Of a stretch of DNA of 64,000 nt, positions 33,005 through 44,052 are shown piece by piece (within the stretch, counting starts at the first letter, position 1; every line of letters starts with the position of its first letter). The position numbers and the translations under genes are program-made. The stretch lies in the NCBI GenBank assembly GCA_030704615.1, contig CM060731.1:50158001-50222000 (forward strand). The letters are read 5' to 3'. Source of the stretch: Takakia lepidozioides. Taxonomy: Eukaryota > Streptophyta > Takakiopsida > Takakiales > Takakiaceae. The notes under the pieces are model-generated. The model was not told the origin of the DNA. It was given only the letters and a program-made list of their open reading frames with translations, and made no database searches.

Positions 33005-34654
33005 GATGAAATCGACGGAACTCGGCCCGGAATTTCCAACGTAGAGGTAATTCGAGCGCTGCACTGGAAATCCGGCGCCGGATTTCCATCCTGCAGGTAA
33101 TTCGGAGCGCAGCAGATGGAAATTCTGCGCCGAATTTCCATCCTGCAAGGTAGGGCGGCGCGCGAAATTTCCCTCACGCAGGTAATTCTGAAGCGGATGG
33201 ATGGAAATCCGGCGGATTTCCATCCGCGCAGGTAGGGCGTGCCAAATTTCCCTCACGCAGGTAATTCGGAGGCGGATGGATGGAAATCCGGCGCCGGATT
33301 TCTATCCGCAAGGTTGGTCGGAGAGCGGACGATGGATGGAGATCCGACGCCGAATTTCCATCCTGCAGGTAATTAACCCGGATGGATGGAAATCCGACGC
33401 GAATTTCATCCAACAGATAAGTCGGATCCCTGGCGTATGGATTTCGGCGCCGAATTTTCCATTCGCCAGGTATTTCGAAGCGCTGATTACCTTCCAGGTA
33501 GGTAATTCTGAGCGTTTCCGATTGATTTTCGAAGAAAAACAAAACCTAACTGCTTGTTTGTGGCTGAAGTGCACTTGTAGACACGTTTTTCTTGGAATCC
33601 TTGACTGCTAGAGGCAAATCGGAATAGCCTCGGACGGAAATTCAGCGCCGTTTTTCCATTATGGGAGGTTTTTACGACTTCCTTTGAGGGGGACGATGGA
33701 AATTCGGGCCGAATTTCCATCCGGGGGATGGTCTCTGTCGGAGAGGTGCCGACCTCTCCGCCGCTTGTTGGATATTCGGTGCCGAATTTCCGTCCGGGGG
33801 TTTGAAATATGATGGCCAGGTGCCAAGCTCTCCCCCTCCATGACTGCATTGGAATGGCCCCGGATGGAAATTCGGCGCCGTTTTCCATCTGGAGGTTTTT
33901 ATGTCGCCAGCTTTTGGCCTGAACCCCGACACGGACTTCCTTTGGGGGGGCCCGGATGGAAATTCGGCGCCGAATCTCCATATAGGGGATGCTCTCTGTC
34001 GAACACGTGCCGGCCTCTACGCCCGAGGCGACTTCATCCGGGCGTCCCCTGTTGGATATTCCGTGCCGAATTTCCGTCGGGGGTTGAAATGTGACAGCCA
34101 GGTGCCGGCCTCTCCCCCTCCCCCCCGACTGCAGCGAACCGCCCCGGATGAAAATTCGGCGCCGTTTTCCATCTGGGGATATTTTTATGCCGGCCAGTTT
34201 TCGGCCTGACCCCCGACACGACTTCCTTTGGGGGGGCCCGGATGGAAATTCGGCGCGCGAATGTCCATCCAGGGGATGTTCTCTGTCGCACACGCGCCGG
34301 CCTCTGCGCCCGAGGCGACTTATCCGGGCTTCCCCTGTTGTATATTCGGTGCCGAATTTCCGTCCGGGGGTTGTAATGTGAGGGCCAGATGGCGGCCTTT
34401 CCCCCGAGCTGACTGCATCCGAAAGGCCTCGGAGGAAAATTCGGCGCCGTTTTCCATCCGCGGAGGTTTTTAGGTCGGCCAGTTTTCGGCCTGACCCCCG
34501 ACAGGACTTCCTTGGGTGGATCCGAATGGGAAATTCGGCGCTGACTTCCATCCGGGGATTTCTGTCGGATAGGTGCCGGCATCTCTGCCCCAGACGACTT
34601 CATCCGTGCGGCCCATGTTGGGTATTGGGTGCCGAATTTCCATTCGGGGGTAGT
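33005..34654. repeat. Central palindrome array of the right MULE
   Basis: Many copies of the GGATGGAAA...GGCGCC...TTTCCATCC palindrome. At 33005-33480 they are short and closely packed with GCAGGTAATTC spacers. From 33620 to 34654 they alternate with longer spacers including GTCGGCCAGTTTTCGGCC and GATG.TCTCTGTCG. The array is continued at 47351-47430 beyond the Tat-like retrotransposon. It is more diverged than the left array at 10570-12020. Confidence 0.85.
34650..34654. repeat. GTAGT target duplication, left side of Tat-like element
   Basis: GTAGT immediately precedes the LTR and is repeated at 47346-47350. Joining the flanks restores a normal palindrome-array spacer (GGGGGTAGTAATGTGACGG). 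Confidence 0.85.
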
Positions 34655-35593
34655 TGTTAGAGGACTGTCGGGGACTTAGACACTTATACGGGATCTGTAG
34701 GGTACCCTTAATTTTTGCACAGACTGAGACCAACAGGAGCCTTAGGGGTGACAGCAGCGCACTGTAGAGGGGGGTTACACAGCCCGCCCGTAGCCGTCAC
34801 AGTCGTCACAGCACAGACACACACAGCACAGCCCGTCACAACACACAACACAGCCAACACAGCCCGTCACAGTCGTCACAACACAGCCGACACAGCCCAC
34901 ACAGCCAGTCACAGCCGACACAGCCAACACAACACACACACAGTTCACACAGCCAGTCACAGCTTGACACAGCTGTCACGATCATAGGGAACGAAGAGTA
35001 GGACAGGGAACGACTGTGGGGAACAACACCTGCGAAGGGAACATGTTAGTTCACAGACGACGGTTAGTGAGGGAAACGGTTAGAACCGCGGATAGGAAGA
35101 TAAAGGGGAGAAACGGGGAATTGAGGATCATATTCGGAGGAGGACTTCTTGGTCATGGAGGAGAGGGGATCGGGCAGAGATGAAGAACGAAGTGAAGATA
35201 GAGAGATGAGGAGTAGATGCTTGATATGCAAGCTGTGTAATGATATGTAGAGGAGATTAGAGACACAATGGCTTCGGCCTGATACCTGATAAATCATAAT
35301 CTGATACTTTACGATACAATCACACTGTGTAGAGAGATCTGAGTGAAGCTGTGTGAATGAATGGATGAGTGAGGAATCCAATAGATTGAGCAAACTGATA
35401 CTTAATTATCAATGGTAAGGTAGCTAACATGAATGCCAAAGGGAAACAAATAGGAAACACCCCCATGATACACTAGCTGTAGGTCATGACTGATTGTTCT
35501 GCGCGGGCTGAGTACTTAGAGATTTCCAACTCTTCTATCTTGGAGTTTCCGCCTCGGATAGCGAAGGGATGGGTGAGTAAAAGCCGCGCGACA
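34655..35593 (+). repeat. 5' LTR of Tat-like element, with CACAGCC-type tandem repeats
   Basis: 939 bp. Positions 34790-34975 are a satellite-like run of CACAGCCGTCACAG and CACAGCCAACAC words of 7-16 bp. The 3' LTR has a longer version of the run, which accounts for part of its extra length. Confidence 0.9.
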
Positions 35594-35595
35594 TT

Positions 35596-35614
35596 TGGCG
35601 ACCATACTGGGGAC
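35596..35614 (+). promoter_or_regulatory. Primer-binding site of Tat-like element
   Basis: TGGCGACCATACTGGGGAC starts 2 bp after the LTR. The TGGCGAC...TGGGGA form is usual for non-chromovirus plant gypsy elements; I have not matched it to a particular tRNA. Confidence 0.7.
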
Positions 35615-35702
35615 CTGGGACATGAACAACCAGATGTGACAGGCATCTGGTGGGATCATGGTGGTTGGACCATTAAAGAATTTGAAGTGAATCAAATTCC
35701 CT

Positions 35703-36179
35703 GTGGAACGAAGGAAGAAAGATTGTCCAAAACAATTCTTTCAAAGGTTCTTGGAATTGCCAGACGGTTGTAAAGAAAATATTCTTAAACGAGTGCATGA
35801 TGCTGATCCAGAATGGGGTCTGGAGAAAGGAGTGATAAAGATTTATCAGGTAGCCTGTAGAGGAAGAGCACGTTGGTTACCAACATTGGTTTATGTGATA
35901 GCATTGCTATCCATTAAACGAGTAGAGTTTGAAGGCTGGGAAGAAAGAAAGGTGAATGTTTATACTCATATGCATGAAGAGCTTGTACTGGTAAAAATTG
36001 GATTCCAAAGGATTTTGTGGATCAAACTCACACCAAGAACAGCTTTTCAGACTTGTTTGCCATATGGTTATATGGTAACGGAGACTTCAAGTATAGCCAA
36101 GGGTGCATTGAAGCTTGAAAAAAACCCAGGCATATACGAGAGATATTACAGAAGAGAGTTTTGGTTATTGCCACATTAA
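35703..36179 (+). CDS. Leader/gag N-terminal frame, 158 residues
   Basis: First long frame after the primer site, with ATG at 35703. It contains FFQRFLELPDGCKENILKRVHD and LPTLVYVIALLSIKRVEFEGW; no catalytic motif is seen. A preceding frame (KEFEVNQIPCGTKEE) overlaps in another phase, suggesting one lost base. It is probably the matrix-like N-terminal part of gag. Confidence that it is element coding is moderate; the function is inferred from position. Confidence 0.45.
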   Translation: MERRKKDCPKQFFQRFLELPDGCKENILKRVHDADPEWGLEKGVIKIYQVACRGRARWLPTLVYVIALLSIKRVEFEGWEERKVNVYTHMHEELVLVKIGFQRILWIKLTPRTAFQTCLPYGYMVTETSSIAKGALKLEKNPGIYERYYRREFWLLPH

Positions 36180-36370
36180 AAGAAATGAAAGACATGGGAC
36201 ATGAGTGATGATGAAAGAGAAGCTAGACGAAAGAGATATTCAGCAAAAGAGAAAGCTATCTGAAAGCTTATCCATATCTTTGGGAGAGAGGAATAGACAT
36301 AGGGGAATCATCTGGACCTCTCACACCATTAAGATCAAAGAGTGCATCACCTATACCGGAAGAACTAGAG

Positions 36371-38519
36371 TTGGATGCCACTCCTTCTGTTTCTTTGCAA
36401 GAAAGATTAAGGGAATTGGTACAGGAAGAAGATCAATCACGAGGTGAAAGATCTGAGGTACATCCTTGGATAAAAGACTTGACAGAAATCTTTGATAAGA
36501 GTTGGCATGGAACACCAAAAGCAGGAACTCCAGTTTCTGAAGCAGAAGGTGAAGAAGGAGAAGAGGATGTGGCAGAGCCAACGGAGAGTTCAGACTCTCC
36601 AACACCATTACAGTTGAGTTACATGAGTGAAGAAGAAACCCAAGGGCAGAACTTGGAGGATGAAAACAGAGAGAAGAAATTAGAAGAGGAAGAATATGAA
36701 GAAGTAGACCCAACAGCTGAGGTTGAGACTACAACCAGGACATCCCAACCCGTTGGACCTGGATCAAGTGGAGCACTTGGATCACAGGCCAACGAAAGGT
36801 GTCGGCTCAGGGGGATCAGGCGGGCTGCCTGGATCTGGCTCTGGGGGGACAGGGAGTGTGGGAAGTAGTGCAACTGAAGCTGGGAATACTGTGAATATCG
36901 TGGGGCCAGAAGCAGGAGTGCTCAAGGGCCACCACTTGGTGGAAGATCCACCACAAAAACAACAGGTCCAGAAGGACCAGCACCAGCAAGGGTGCCAGCA
37001 CCTGTCAGTGGGCAGAAGGTAGGGCCACAGATGGCGTTACAACCAACACGGGCAAAACCACCCTTTCCAATATATTCAGGAAAAGGGGATCCCGATGTAC
37101 ACATTAGCCAATTTGAGCACATGTGTATAGTGAACAATGAGAATGGCGATGATGCCAAGATGAGACTGTTTCCTTGTTCACTTATCAAGAAAGCAAGTGA
37201 ATGGTATGCAAGATTCCCTGATAATCATTTCCTAACCTGGAATGGCTTGAATACAGCATTTCGAAATAGGTTCAGGACAAGTAAAACTGAGGATGAAGTG
37301 TATGGAAGTTTACAACAGCTGAAGCAGAAGAAGCATGAAACTGTTGAAGAGTATATGGAGAAGATGGAATTGATGATGAAAAAGCTGGCTGCAGTACCAG
37401 CGCCCGGTTTACAGAAGACTTGGTTTGTGAGTGGACTAAGACCAGAGTTGCAAAAGAAAGTGGATATGTTACCCCATAATACAGTGGAGGAGGCATTTGA
37501 AACTGCGAACAGAATTGAGCAATTGGGAATGCTCAGGAGAGAGAAAAAGAAGATGAGGACTCTGAGGATGAGTCAGATGAAGAAGAAGAGCAAGAACTAA
37601 AAAGAAAGAGTAAGAGAAAGGAGAAGTTGAAGAGGGATAACTATGAAAAAAAATTGGAAGAAGAAATTGAAGAAGTATGCCACAGAGGCTGCAACACATT
37701 GGAGGAAGGGTGTGGTGTGCAAAGTGCCAGAATGAAGGCCATACCACCACAGAATGCCACATGAAGGAGAAACACTGTACTATCTGTAAAATGGATAACC
37801 ATTCTACTGAGAATTGTTACTACAACAGAAGGACAGCTGCAAGAGAACCTAGGCAAGTAAGGGTGCATCAGGTGCAGCCCCAGCCAAGAAGAAACAATGA
37901 TCAGGACCACTATGGTAGGTCTGGTGGTTATAACAATGGCATGGAAGGGAGAGGTAATTCAAGAGGGAATTACCAAGGAAATTCCAGAGGCAACTATCAG
38001 GGTAATCCAAGGGGGAATTACCAGCCCGGGAATCAGGATTATAGAAATAATCCAAGAACAGACCAAGGGCGAGGACCCAATGGTGAAGAGCTATGTTACT
38101 ATTGTAATCAGCCAGGACATCGCAAGGCAGCCTGTTCATTCTGGATAAGACACCAGAATGAGATGAGAGCTCCTGTGAATGAGGGCCCAGTGGTGGCAGC
38201 TCACATGGTTAGGCCATGTGTTGTACCAGAAGTAAGTACAATGATAGTAACAAGAAGTAAAGCCAAACTAATACCTCCAGTAGAAGAGGAAGAAGATGAG
38301 AATGGAAGTGGCAATGATATGCCTGAAGATGAAGAGACTTGGAAAGATGAGAAGGAACTGCACAAGGAAGTGGCAGATACTATAAGGGAAATGCAAAAGA
38401 GTACTGATATTCCTGTGGCAGATTCCTCTGATTCGGATGGAGAAAAAGAAGGGAGTGAGGAAAGAAAGGAAAAGAAGATGCAGACATGCAAAGTAATGAA
38501 GAGACTTTGGCTGAAGTAA
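36371..38519 (+). pseudogene. Gag polyprotein of Tat-like element (acidic region, capsid, zinc knuckles)
   Basis: Three consecutive frames. 36371-36868 is acidic (EGEEGEEDVAEP, EEEEYEEVDP). 36992-37600 is a typical retrotransposon gag capsid region (PPFPIYSGKGDPDVHISQFE, ASEWYARF, LTWNGLNTAFRNRF, ETVEEYMEKMELMM). 37677-38519 is the nucleocapsid, with Cys-rich CAKCQNEGHTTTEC and CTICKMDNHSTENC, then CYYCNQPGHRKAAC, separated by Gly/Asn/Arg-rich repeats (GNSRGNYQGN). It would assemble particles and bind RNA. Frame changes near 36870-36990 and 37600 break the continuity. Confidence 0.85.
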
Positions 38520-38644
38520 TATGTCAGACCAAGCAGAAATTACCATTGGACAGCTATTAGCTGTGGCACCTTATTGTAGGCAGGCTGTATCAAGCAATCA
38601 ATCGAATTGCCCAAGAGACAGGAAACACAGACCTGAACAGCAAG

Positions 38645-38998
38645 GTGACCAGTTATAATGTGAAGCCGGAAGGGCGAGAACCAGTCATGGACTTTGATGA
38701 TTCTATGCCAGTAATCCAATTGAGAATTGGAAGCACAGAACTAACTGATGTACTGATAGATGGTGGTTCTGGAGTAAATATCATGACAGACCAATTAAGG
38801 AAGAAGCTTGGTCTAAGTAACATGAAACCAGCCCCATTTACAGTAACAATGGCAGATCAAAGAAGTGTACAGCCATTGGGATTAATAAGAGGAGTTAAGA
38901 TACAGATACAGAAAATGATCTTTATGATCACAGTAACTGTATTAAAATGGATGAAGTCATGGAGGCTTACTCCTTATTATTGGGACGTCCGTGGCTGA
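38645..38998 (+). pseudogene. Aspartic protease region of Tat-like pol
   Basis: VIQLRIGSTELTDVLIDGGSG holds the catalytic Asp in the D-G-G-S-G form common in this lineage of plant gypsy elements, followed by VNIMTDQLRKKLGL. It normally cleaves Gag-Pol. The frame shifts at about 38945 into the next pol frame (38947-39708), which carries LLGRPWL. Confidence 0.8.
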
Positions 38999-40900
38999 AA
39001 CAGGCCAGGGTATTCCATGACTGGAATTCTCAGTTACTAACCGTGCATAATGGGATACACGAGATACAAATTACCACAAAGAAATCTAGTAGATTACCTG
39101 CTACAAGAAGACCTCGAGGAGTCAGAGAGTATGACTGGAGAGGAGGACTGGATGAGGAGCAGGAAGCTACCCTATTTGCTGCACACCCAGAGTGGGAGCA
39201 GGTTGCAGAGATGCGGCTGGAAAGCCTAAGTTGTTTGAGAGGTATCTGCTGTGGTGTAGTGACAGCAACACCAACTGAAGAGGAAACCAGCATTTACCCA
39301 TCACATTTCTATGAAGAAAGAGAAGGAGAAATAGAAATCCTAGAAGAACCAGCCACTGTGAGCTTACAGGATGAAGTGGTGACTGGTTGGACAATCACAG
39401 CTGATGAGCAGGTGAGAGAAGTAAATGTGGGAACTAAAGAGGAACCGAGGATGGTGAAAGTAGGAGCTGATTTGGAGCCGGAATTCTTCGAAGAAGCTAA
39501 AAGCTTGTTCATCAAATACAGAGATGTATTTGCTTGGAGCTATGAGGATCTAAAAGGGATACCACCTGAAGTCTGTCAGCATAAGATTGAACTGGAACCA
39601 GGGTCAGTACCAATCAAGCAGGCGAGGTATAGAATGAATCCCAACTACGCACAGAAGGTTGGAGAAGAGATAAAGAAGTTGGCTGAGGCTAAGTTTATAT
39701 ACCCATAGAGTATACAACTTGGTTGTCACCCATTGTTATAGTTCCCAAGAAGAATGGCAAACTAAGAGTATGTGTGAACTATAAGAAGCTGAATGCTTGT
39801 ACGAAGAAAGATCCTTTCCCTTTGCCATTCACAGAAGCAGTATTAGACACTGTGGCAGGCCATGAGATGTACTCATTCATGGATGGCTTCAGTGGTTATA
39901 ATCAAGTGCAAGTGGCAGAAGAAGACCAAGGGAAAACAGCTTTCATCACAGACTGGGGGGCTTATGCATACAAAGTCATGCCCTTTGGACTTTGTAATGC
40001 ACCAGCGACCTTTCAGAGAGTGATAAGTGAATCTTTTCATGAGTATCTGGATGATTTCATGCAGGTTTCTTGGATGATTTCAGTGTGTACAGCTCTAAGA
40101 TGAGCACTTGCATAAATTGGAGTTATGTTTGGCCAGATGCAGGATGAGAGGTCTGGGCCTGAATCCAGAGAAGTGTACTTTCTGTGTGAACTCAGGGGTG
40201 CTTCTGGGACACATTGTGTGTAAGAAGGGACTCCTTGTGGATCCCAGAAGACAGAGTCCATTAAAGCCTCTCCACCACCAGTGAATGTTAAAAGTCTAGG
40301 AGATTCCTTGGGCAAACCAGTTATTACAGAAGATTTGTCAAAAGGTATGCACAAATAGCAGCACCATTGAGCAAACTTCTGAAGAAAGATGCAGTGTTTG
40401 CCTGGACAGCTGAATGTCAACAGGCGTTTGAGGAACTTACACTGTCAGTAACAACTACACCTGTGCTGATTAACCCTCACTGGCATGTAGTATTTCATGT
40501 TCACTGCGATGCATCAGGAGAAGCGTTGGGAGCGGTGTTAGCCCAGAATGTTACAGGGAATATAGATTCACCTGTGTACTATGCTAGCCGGTTGATGAAC
40601 AGTGCTGAGAGGAACTATAGCACCAACTGAAAGAGAAGCATTGACAATGATTTATGCAGTCAAGAAATCAGGCATTACCTATTGGAAGAAAGTTTATGTT
40701 TTATGTGGATCACCAGGCTCTGAATATCTGGTGAACAAACCTTTGATAAGTGGAAGGATAGCTGGAGGTGGTTAATAATCTGCATGAGTTTGAGTTCGAA
40801 GTATTTTACAAGCCTGGCCGTTTGCATCTCTGTGGCAGATCATTTGTCACGACTAACAACAGGAGAGGCCGCCACAGGAGTGGACGATCAGTTACCTGAT
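38947..40900 (+). pseudogene. Reverse transcriptase and RNase H of Tat-like pol
   Basis: 38947-39708 covers the connector and the start of RT (DVFAWSYEDLKGIPPEV, KQARYRMNPNYAQKV). It ends at a stop after KFIYP, just before SPIVIVPKKNGKLRVCVNYKKL. RT continues in another frame: FMDGFSGYNQ, MPFGLCNAPATFQRV. The catalytic box reads FLDDFS only after a one-base frame change near 40064, so the lesion lies in the active-site segment. RNase H follows (FAWTAECQQAFEEL near 40395, HVHCDASGEALGAVLAQ near 40500, YYASRLMNSAERNYS) and decays after 40630. It would copy RNA to DNA; this copy cannot. Confidence 0.85.
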
Positions 40901-41089
40901 GCCGAGTTTATTTGTAATGGAGGTGCAAGGAAGTGCAGATGAATGGTTAGATTGGCAGTGGCCAATCAGATACTACCTTGCTCATGGTCAGTGCCCACTA
41001 TTATGTAAGGAGCAGAGAAGAGAATCGCTATCAAAGCTTTACCTTATACTATGGTAGGAAGCAGAAGGTATAAGTTAGGACCTGATGGA

Positions 41090-42626
41090 GTACTAAAACG
41101 ATGCTTGTACCACCATGAAGTAAATAAAGTTTTGGCGGAAGTTCATAAGGAGTGGCTGGAGGTCTTTTGGGAAGAAGAAGACTACCAGTAGAAAGATAGT
41201 ACTCGCAGGATACTGGTGGCCTACTTTGTTCAAAGATGTACACGAGTATTGTCAGAAGTGTGATGAATGTCAGAGGCTAGGCTTTGCAGAGAACTGAAGG
41301 ATGGCCTTGCATCCTACATGCCTACGGAAACCATTTCAGAAATGGGGACTAGACTTTGTTGGACCAATTAACCCACCATCCAAGAATTACAGAAACAGGT
41401 ACATAATTACAGCCACTGATTATACTACAAAATGGGTGGAAGCTAAAGCTTTGAGGGACAACACAGCCAAGTCCACAGCAAGGTTCCTGTACGAGAACAT
41501 ACTTACACGATTGGCTGTCCCTTAGAATTTATAGTGACCAAGGAAGTCACTTCATGAATGAGACCATTGAGTTGTTGACTAAAGAGTTTATGATTGTGCA
41601 TAGAAAGAGTACAACATATTACCCGCAGGGTAATGGGCAGGCAGAGGCTACCAACAAAATACTATGTACTATCTTGGCTAAGATAGTCAATGCAAACAGA
41701 ACGGATTGGGATACAAAGCTGCTGACAGCTTTGTGGTCATACAGGACTTCATATAAAGTCACCACTAAGTATACACCATTCCAATTAGTTTATAGTATGG
41801 AAGCCTTACTTCCAGTGGAATTCCTGTTACCTACCATGAGAACGGAGTGGGGAAAAAGAATGGAATTGCAAGACTCCATCAAGGTCAGGAAACATGAATT
41901 ATACCATGTGGAAGAAGTACGTGCTGATGCAGCTGATAATATGACCAGAATTCAGATGAAGCGAAAGGAACAGTTGATGAAGGCAGGCAAGTTAAAGACT
42001 TTAAGACGGGGGATTTGGTTCTATAGTTGCAGAAGAAAGGAAAGATTCAAGCTTCTAAGCTTAAATCACCGTGGAAAGGACCTTATGTCATACAAAAGAT
42101 GTATGATAACAACACCGCCATGTTACAAACCATTAACAAAGAAATGCTGGGAAGAGTCAATGCAAATAAGTTGAAGGGGTACAGTGGTATCCATGACAAA
42201 CCCCAGCATGATTTGCATGTTGAACCGCAAGAGCAGTCACGGGCTGCACCAGTGTTACGAACGGAGTATGGAGCACTTGTCGCTAGGCCCAGCATATATG
42301 ACCAGGGTGGGCAAAACAAACGTGACACAGCCTATCATAGCCCAGCACGGCGCAACACAACCTATCACAGCCCAGCACGGCGCCACACAGCCAATCACAG
42401 CCCAGCACGGCGCAACACAGCCTATCACAGCCCATCACGACGTGACACAGCCTATCACAGCCCGGCACAGCGTGTCACAGCCTATCACAGCGTAACACAG
42501 TATGACACAGCCTGTCACAGATCAACACAGCCTACTAAAGTTACACGATCCATAGAATCAGTGACAAGTGGACACATAATAACTTCAGGAAAATGGCTGA
42601 CGGAAGAGAAACGGAAATTACTTTAA
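41090..42626 (+). pseudogene. Integrase of Tat-like pol with tandem-repeat C-terminal tail
   Basis: A broken zinc region (HHEVNKVLAEVH near 41115; YCQKCDECQ near 41255) precedes the catalytic core: WGLDFVGPI (first Asp, 41340), then after a stop at 41524 YSDQGSHF (second Asp), then GNGQAEATNK (Glu). The C-terminal part SPWKGPYVIQKMYDNN (42070) leads, in frame, into about six repeats of a 10-residue unit like RRNTAYHSPA (42320-42490), then a basic end at 42626. The tail has no chromodomain. The repeat unit is built from CACAGCC-type DNA like the LTR satellite. Confidence 0.82.
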
Positions 42627-43416
42627 AATAGACACGTGGAGGTCAGGGCGCGACACACAGCCGAGAAGGAAGTGCAAGAACAGGTGTCAAAAAGAAAGAG
42701 GACGAGAACGGCCGTCAAAAGGGATGAAAGGCGGGCCCATTAATGAGTACGGAAAAAGGGAAACGGAACGAACGGCAAGTACAAAAAGCGAATTCTTGTC
42801 ACATGTGATCCTAGTGGACTATCCAACAGGGAAAGTCCACTAAAGAAGATAAAATCTAAAATCCAGTCACAGCGGATACAGCCAATAGAAAACCAGAGAA
42901 AGGATCAAGAAAATGGAGGGAAATTGAGCGCAAGAGGCGGCGTCGTTCTGAGTAACGGGCGTCTCGACAGGACAGACCATCAATGCTATACCTTGGAAAA
43001 CTATGGAGGAACTAACAGACTATACGCTCAATATTACTTACGCAGTGGCATAGACACGAAAGGACAGAGCAGAGCTTTTTCTTGAGCGATGCTTGCAAGC
43101 CCCGCAGGCTTACAAGAAATTACCCATAGCTTTCTGCGGCAACCATACGTTTCTGCTTTGTGCACTACAGGCATTCCTACAGTTGTTACAGCCAAAACAG
43201 TTCGGTGAGTCTAAAATGAGAGAGTGAGAGGCATGGAGGAAATCAGGGTGAAGAGCACCACGATTCTGCAGAAACAAACAATTGCTACCCCAGGCGATAC
43301 AGATACTGGAGGAGCTGAGATTGCAAGGATTGCAAAAGCCTAGATTGGACACTACACCATAGACAGTACATGTTACAATTTTTGCAGAACTTGAGCCAAG
43401 GACAGGAACAACAACG
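42627..43416 (+). other. Non-coding interval between integrase and extra frames
   Basis: No clear frame. Remnants of coding-like sequence appear around 43100-43400 (FCGNHTFLLCALQAFLQLL in one frame), with stops before the ATG at 43417, so the next frame may once have begun earlier. Confidence 0.4.
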
Positions 43417-44052
43417 GTGAAGGGAGTTGAATTAATGATTACTCCCCTATACCTCCAGCAATTGTTTCGATTGCCAGCAGGTCAGGTGCATGTGGAGCAA
43501 CACAGGGCAAGACTGCAAATAGAGGACTTATTCCAAGAAGGGAGTTTCTTTAAAAATCAGGGTTATGCTTGTACCAAGGCTGTGTACCCAGGGTTAAAAG
43601 AGGTAGGCCAGGTATTGAACGTTCTGATTGCCATGAAACAGAACCAACAGTATTTGAGCAGATCCTTCACGGAGGAAATACTCAAAGGCCTGAAGGGACG
43701 AGAGGTACAATGGGCGGACATAATGTACAACGCACTGGTAGAGGAGATGAAAAGATTACAAGGTACTACCGCAAAGTCTCCTATAATAGTGTCTGGCCCA
43801 ATCATTGCTCAAATAATTCTTGATTCTGGCATACTTAATGCGCAAGAAAGAAAGGAAATGGGAGTGTTTGAGCCAGCAACAACTGCAATGGAAGAGCAAG
43901 GCTCTTCACACAGTGAGGGTGGACTAGCAGGGCAACCTGAGATTAAGAGGCAGAGACGGGGAAAAACTGTGGTGGCGGATCCACTGGCTTCACGGATTCC
44001 GCATGATAATGTTTCCCAAGCTCATGGCCAGGAAGGGGCACGGCAATGCTAA
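43417..44052 (+). CDS. Extra reading frame 1 after integrase, 211 residues
   Basis: Intact frame from ATG 43417 to 44052, overlapping the start of the next frame by 7 bp. It contains MITPLYLQQLFRLPAGQVHV, a helical middle, and a basic stretch IKRQRRGKTVVAD that could act as a nuclear signal. I recognise no domain. Sense-strand extra frames after integrase are typical of Athila and some Tat elements (env-like position), but this one shows no signal peptide or membrane segment. The overlap suggests translation coupling or a lost fusion with the following frame. Confidence 0.6.
   Translation: MKGVELMITPLYLQQLFRLPAGQVHVEQHRARLQIEDLFQEGSFFKNQGYACTKAVYPGLKEVGQVLNVLIAMKQNQQYLSRSFTEEILKGLKGREVQWADIMYNALVEEMKRLQGTTAKSPIIVSGPIIAQIILDSGILNAQERKEMGVFEPATTAMEEQGSSHSEGGLAGQPEIKRQRRGKTVVADPLASRIPHDNVSQAHGQEGARQC

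Noticed and set aside
34715-34987. Thr/His/Ala-rich frames over the LTR satellite (34715-34987, 46391-46708, and the minus-strand Cys/Val/Gly-rich frames)
   Set aside because: Translations of CACAGCC-type tandem DNA in the LTR; length differs between LTRs of one element.
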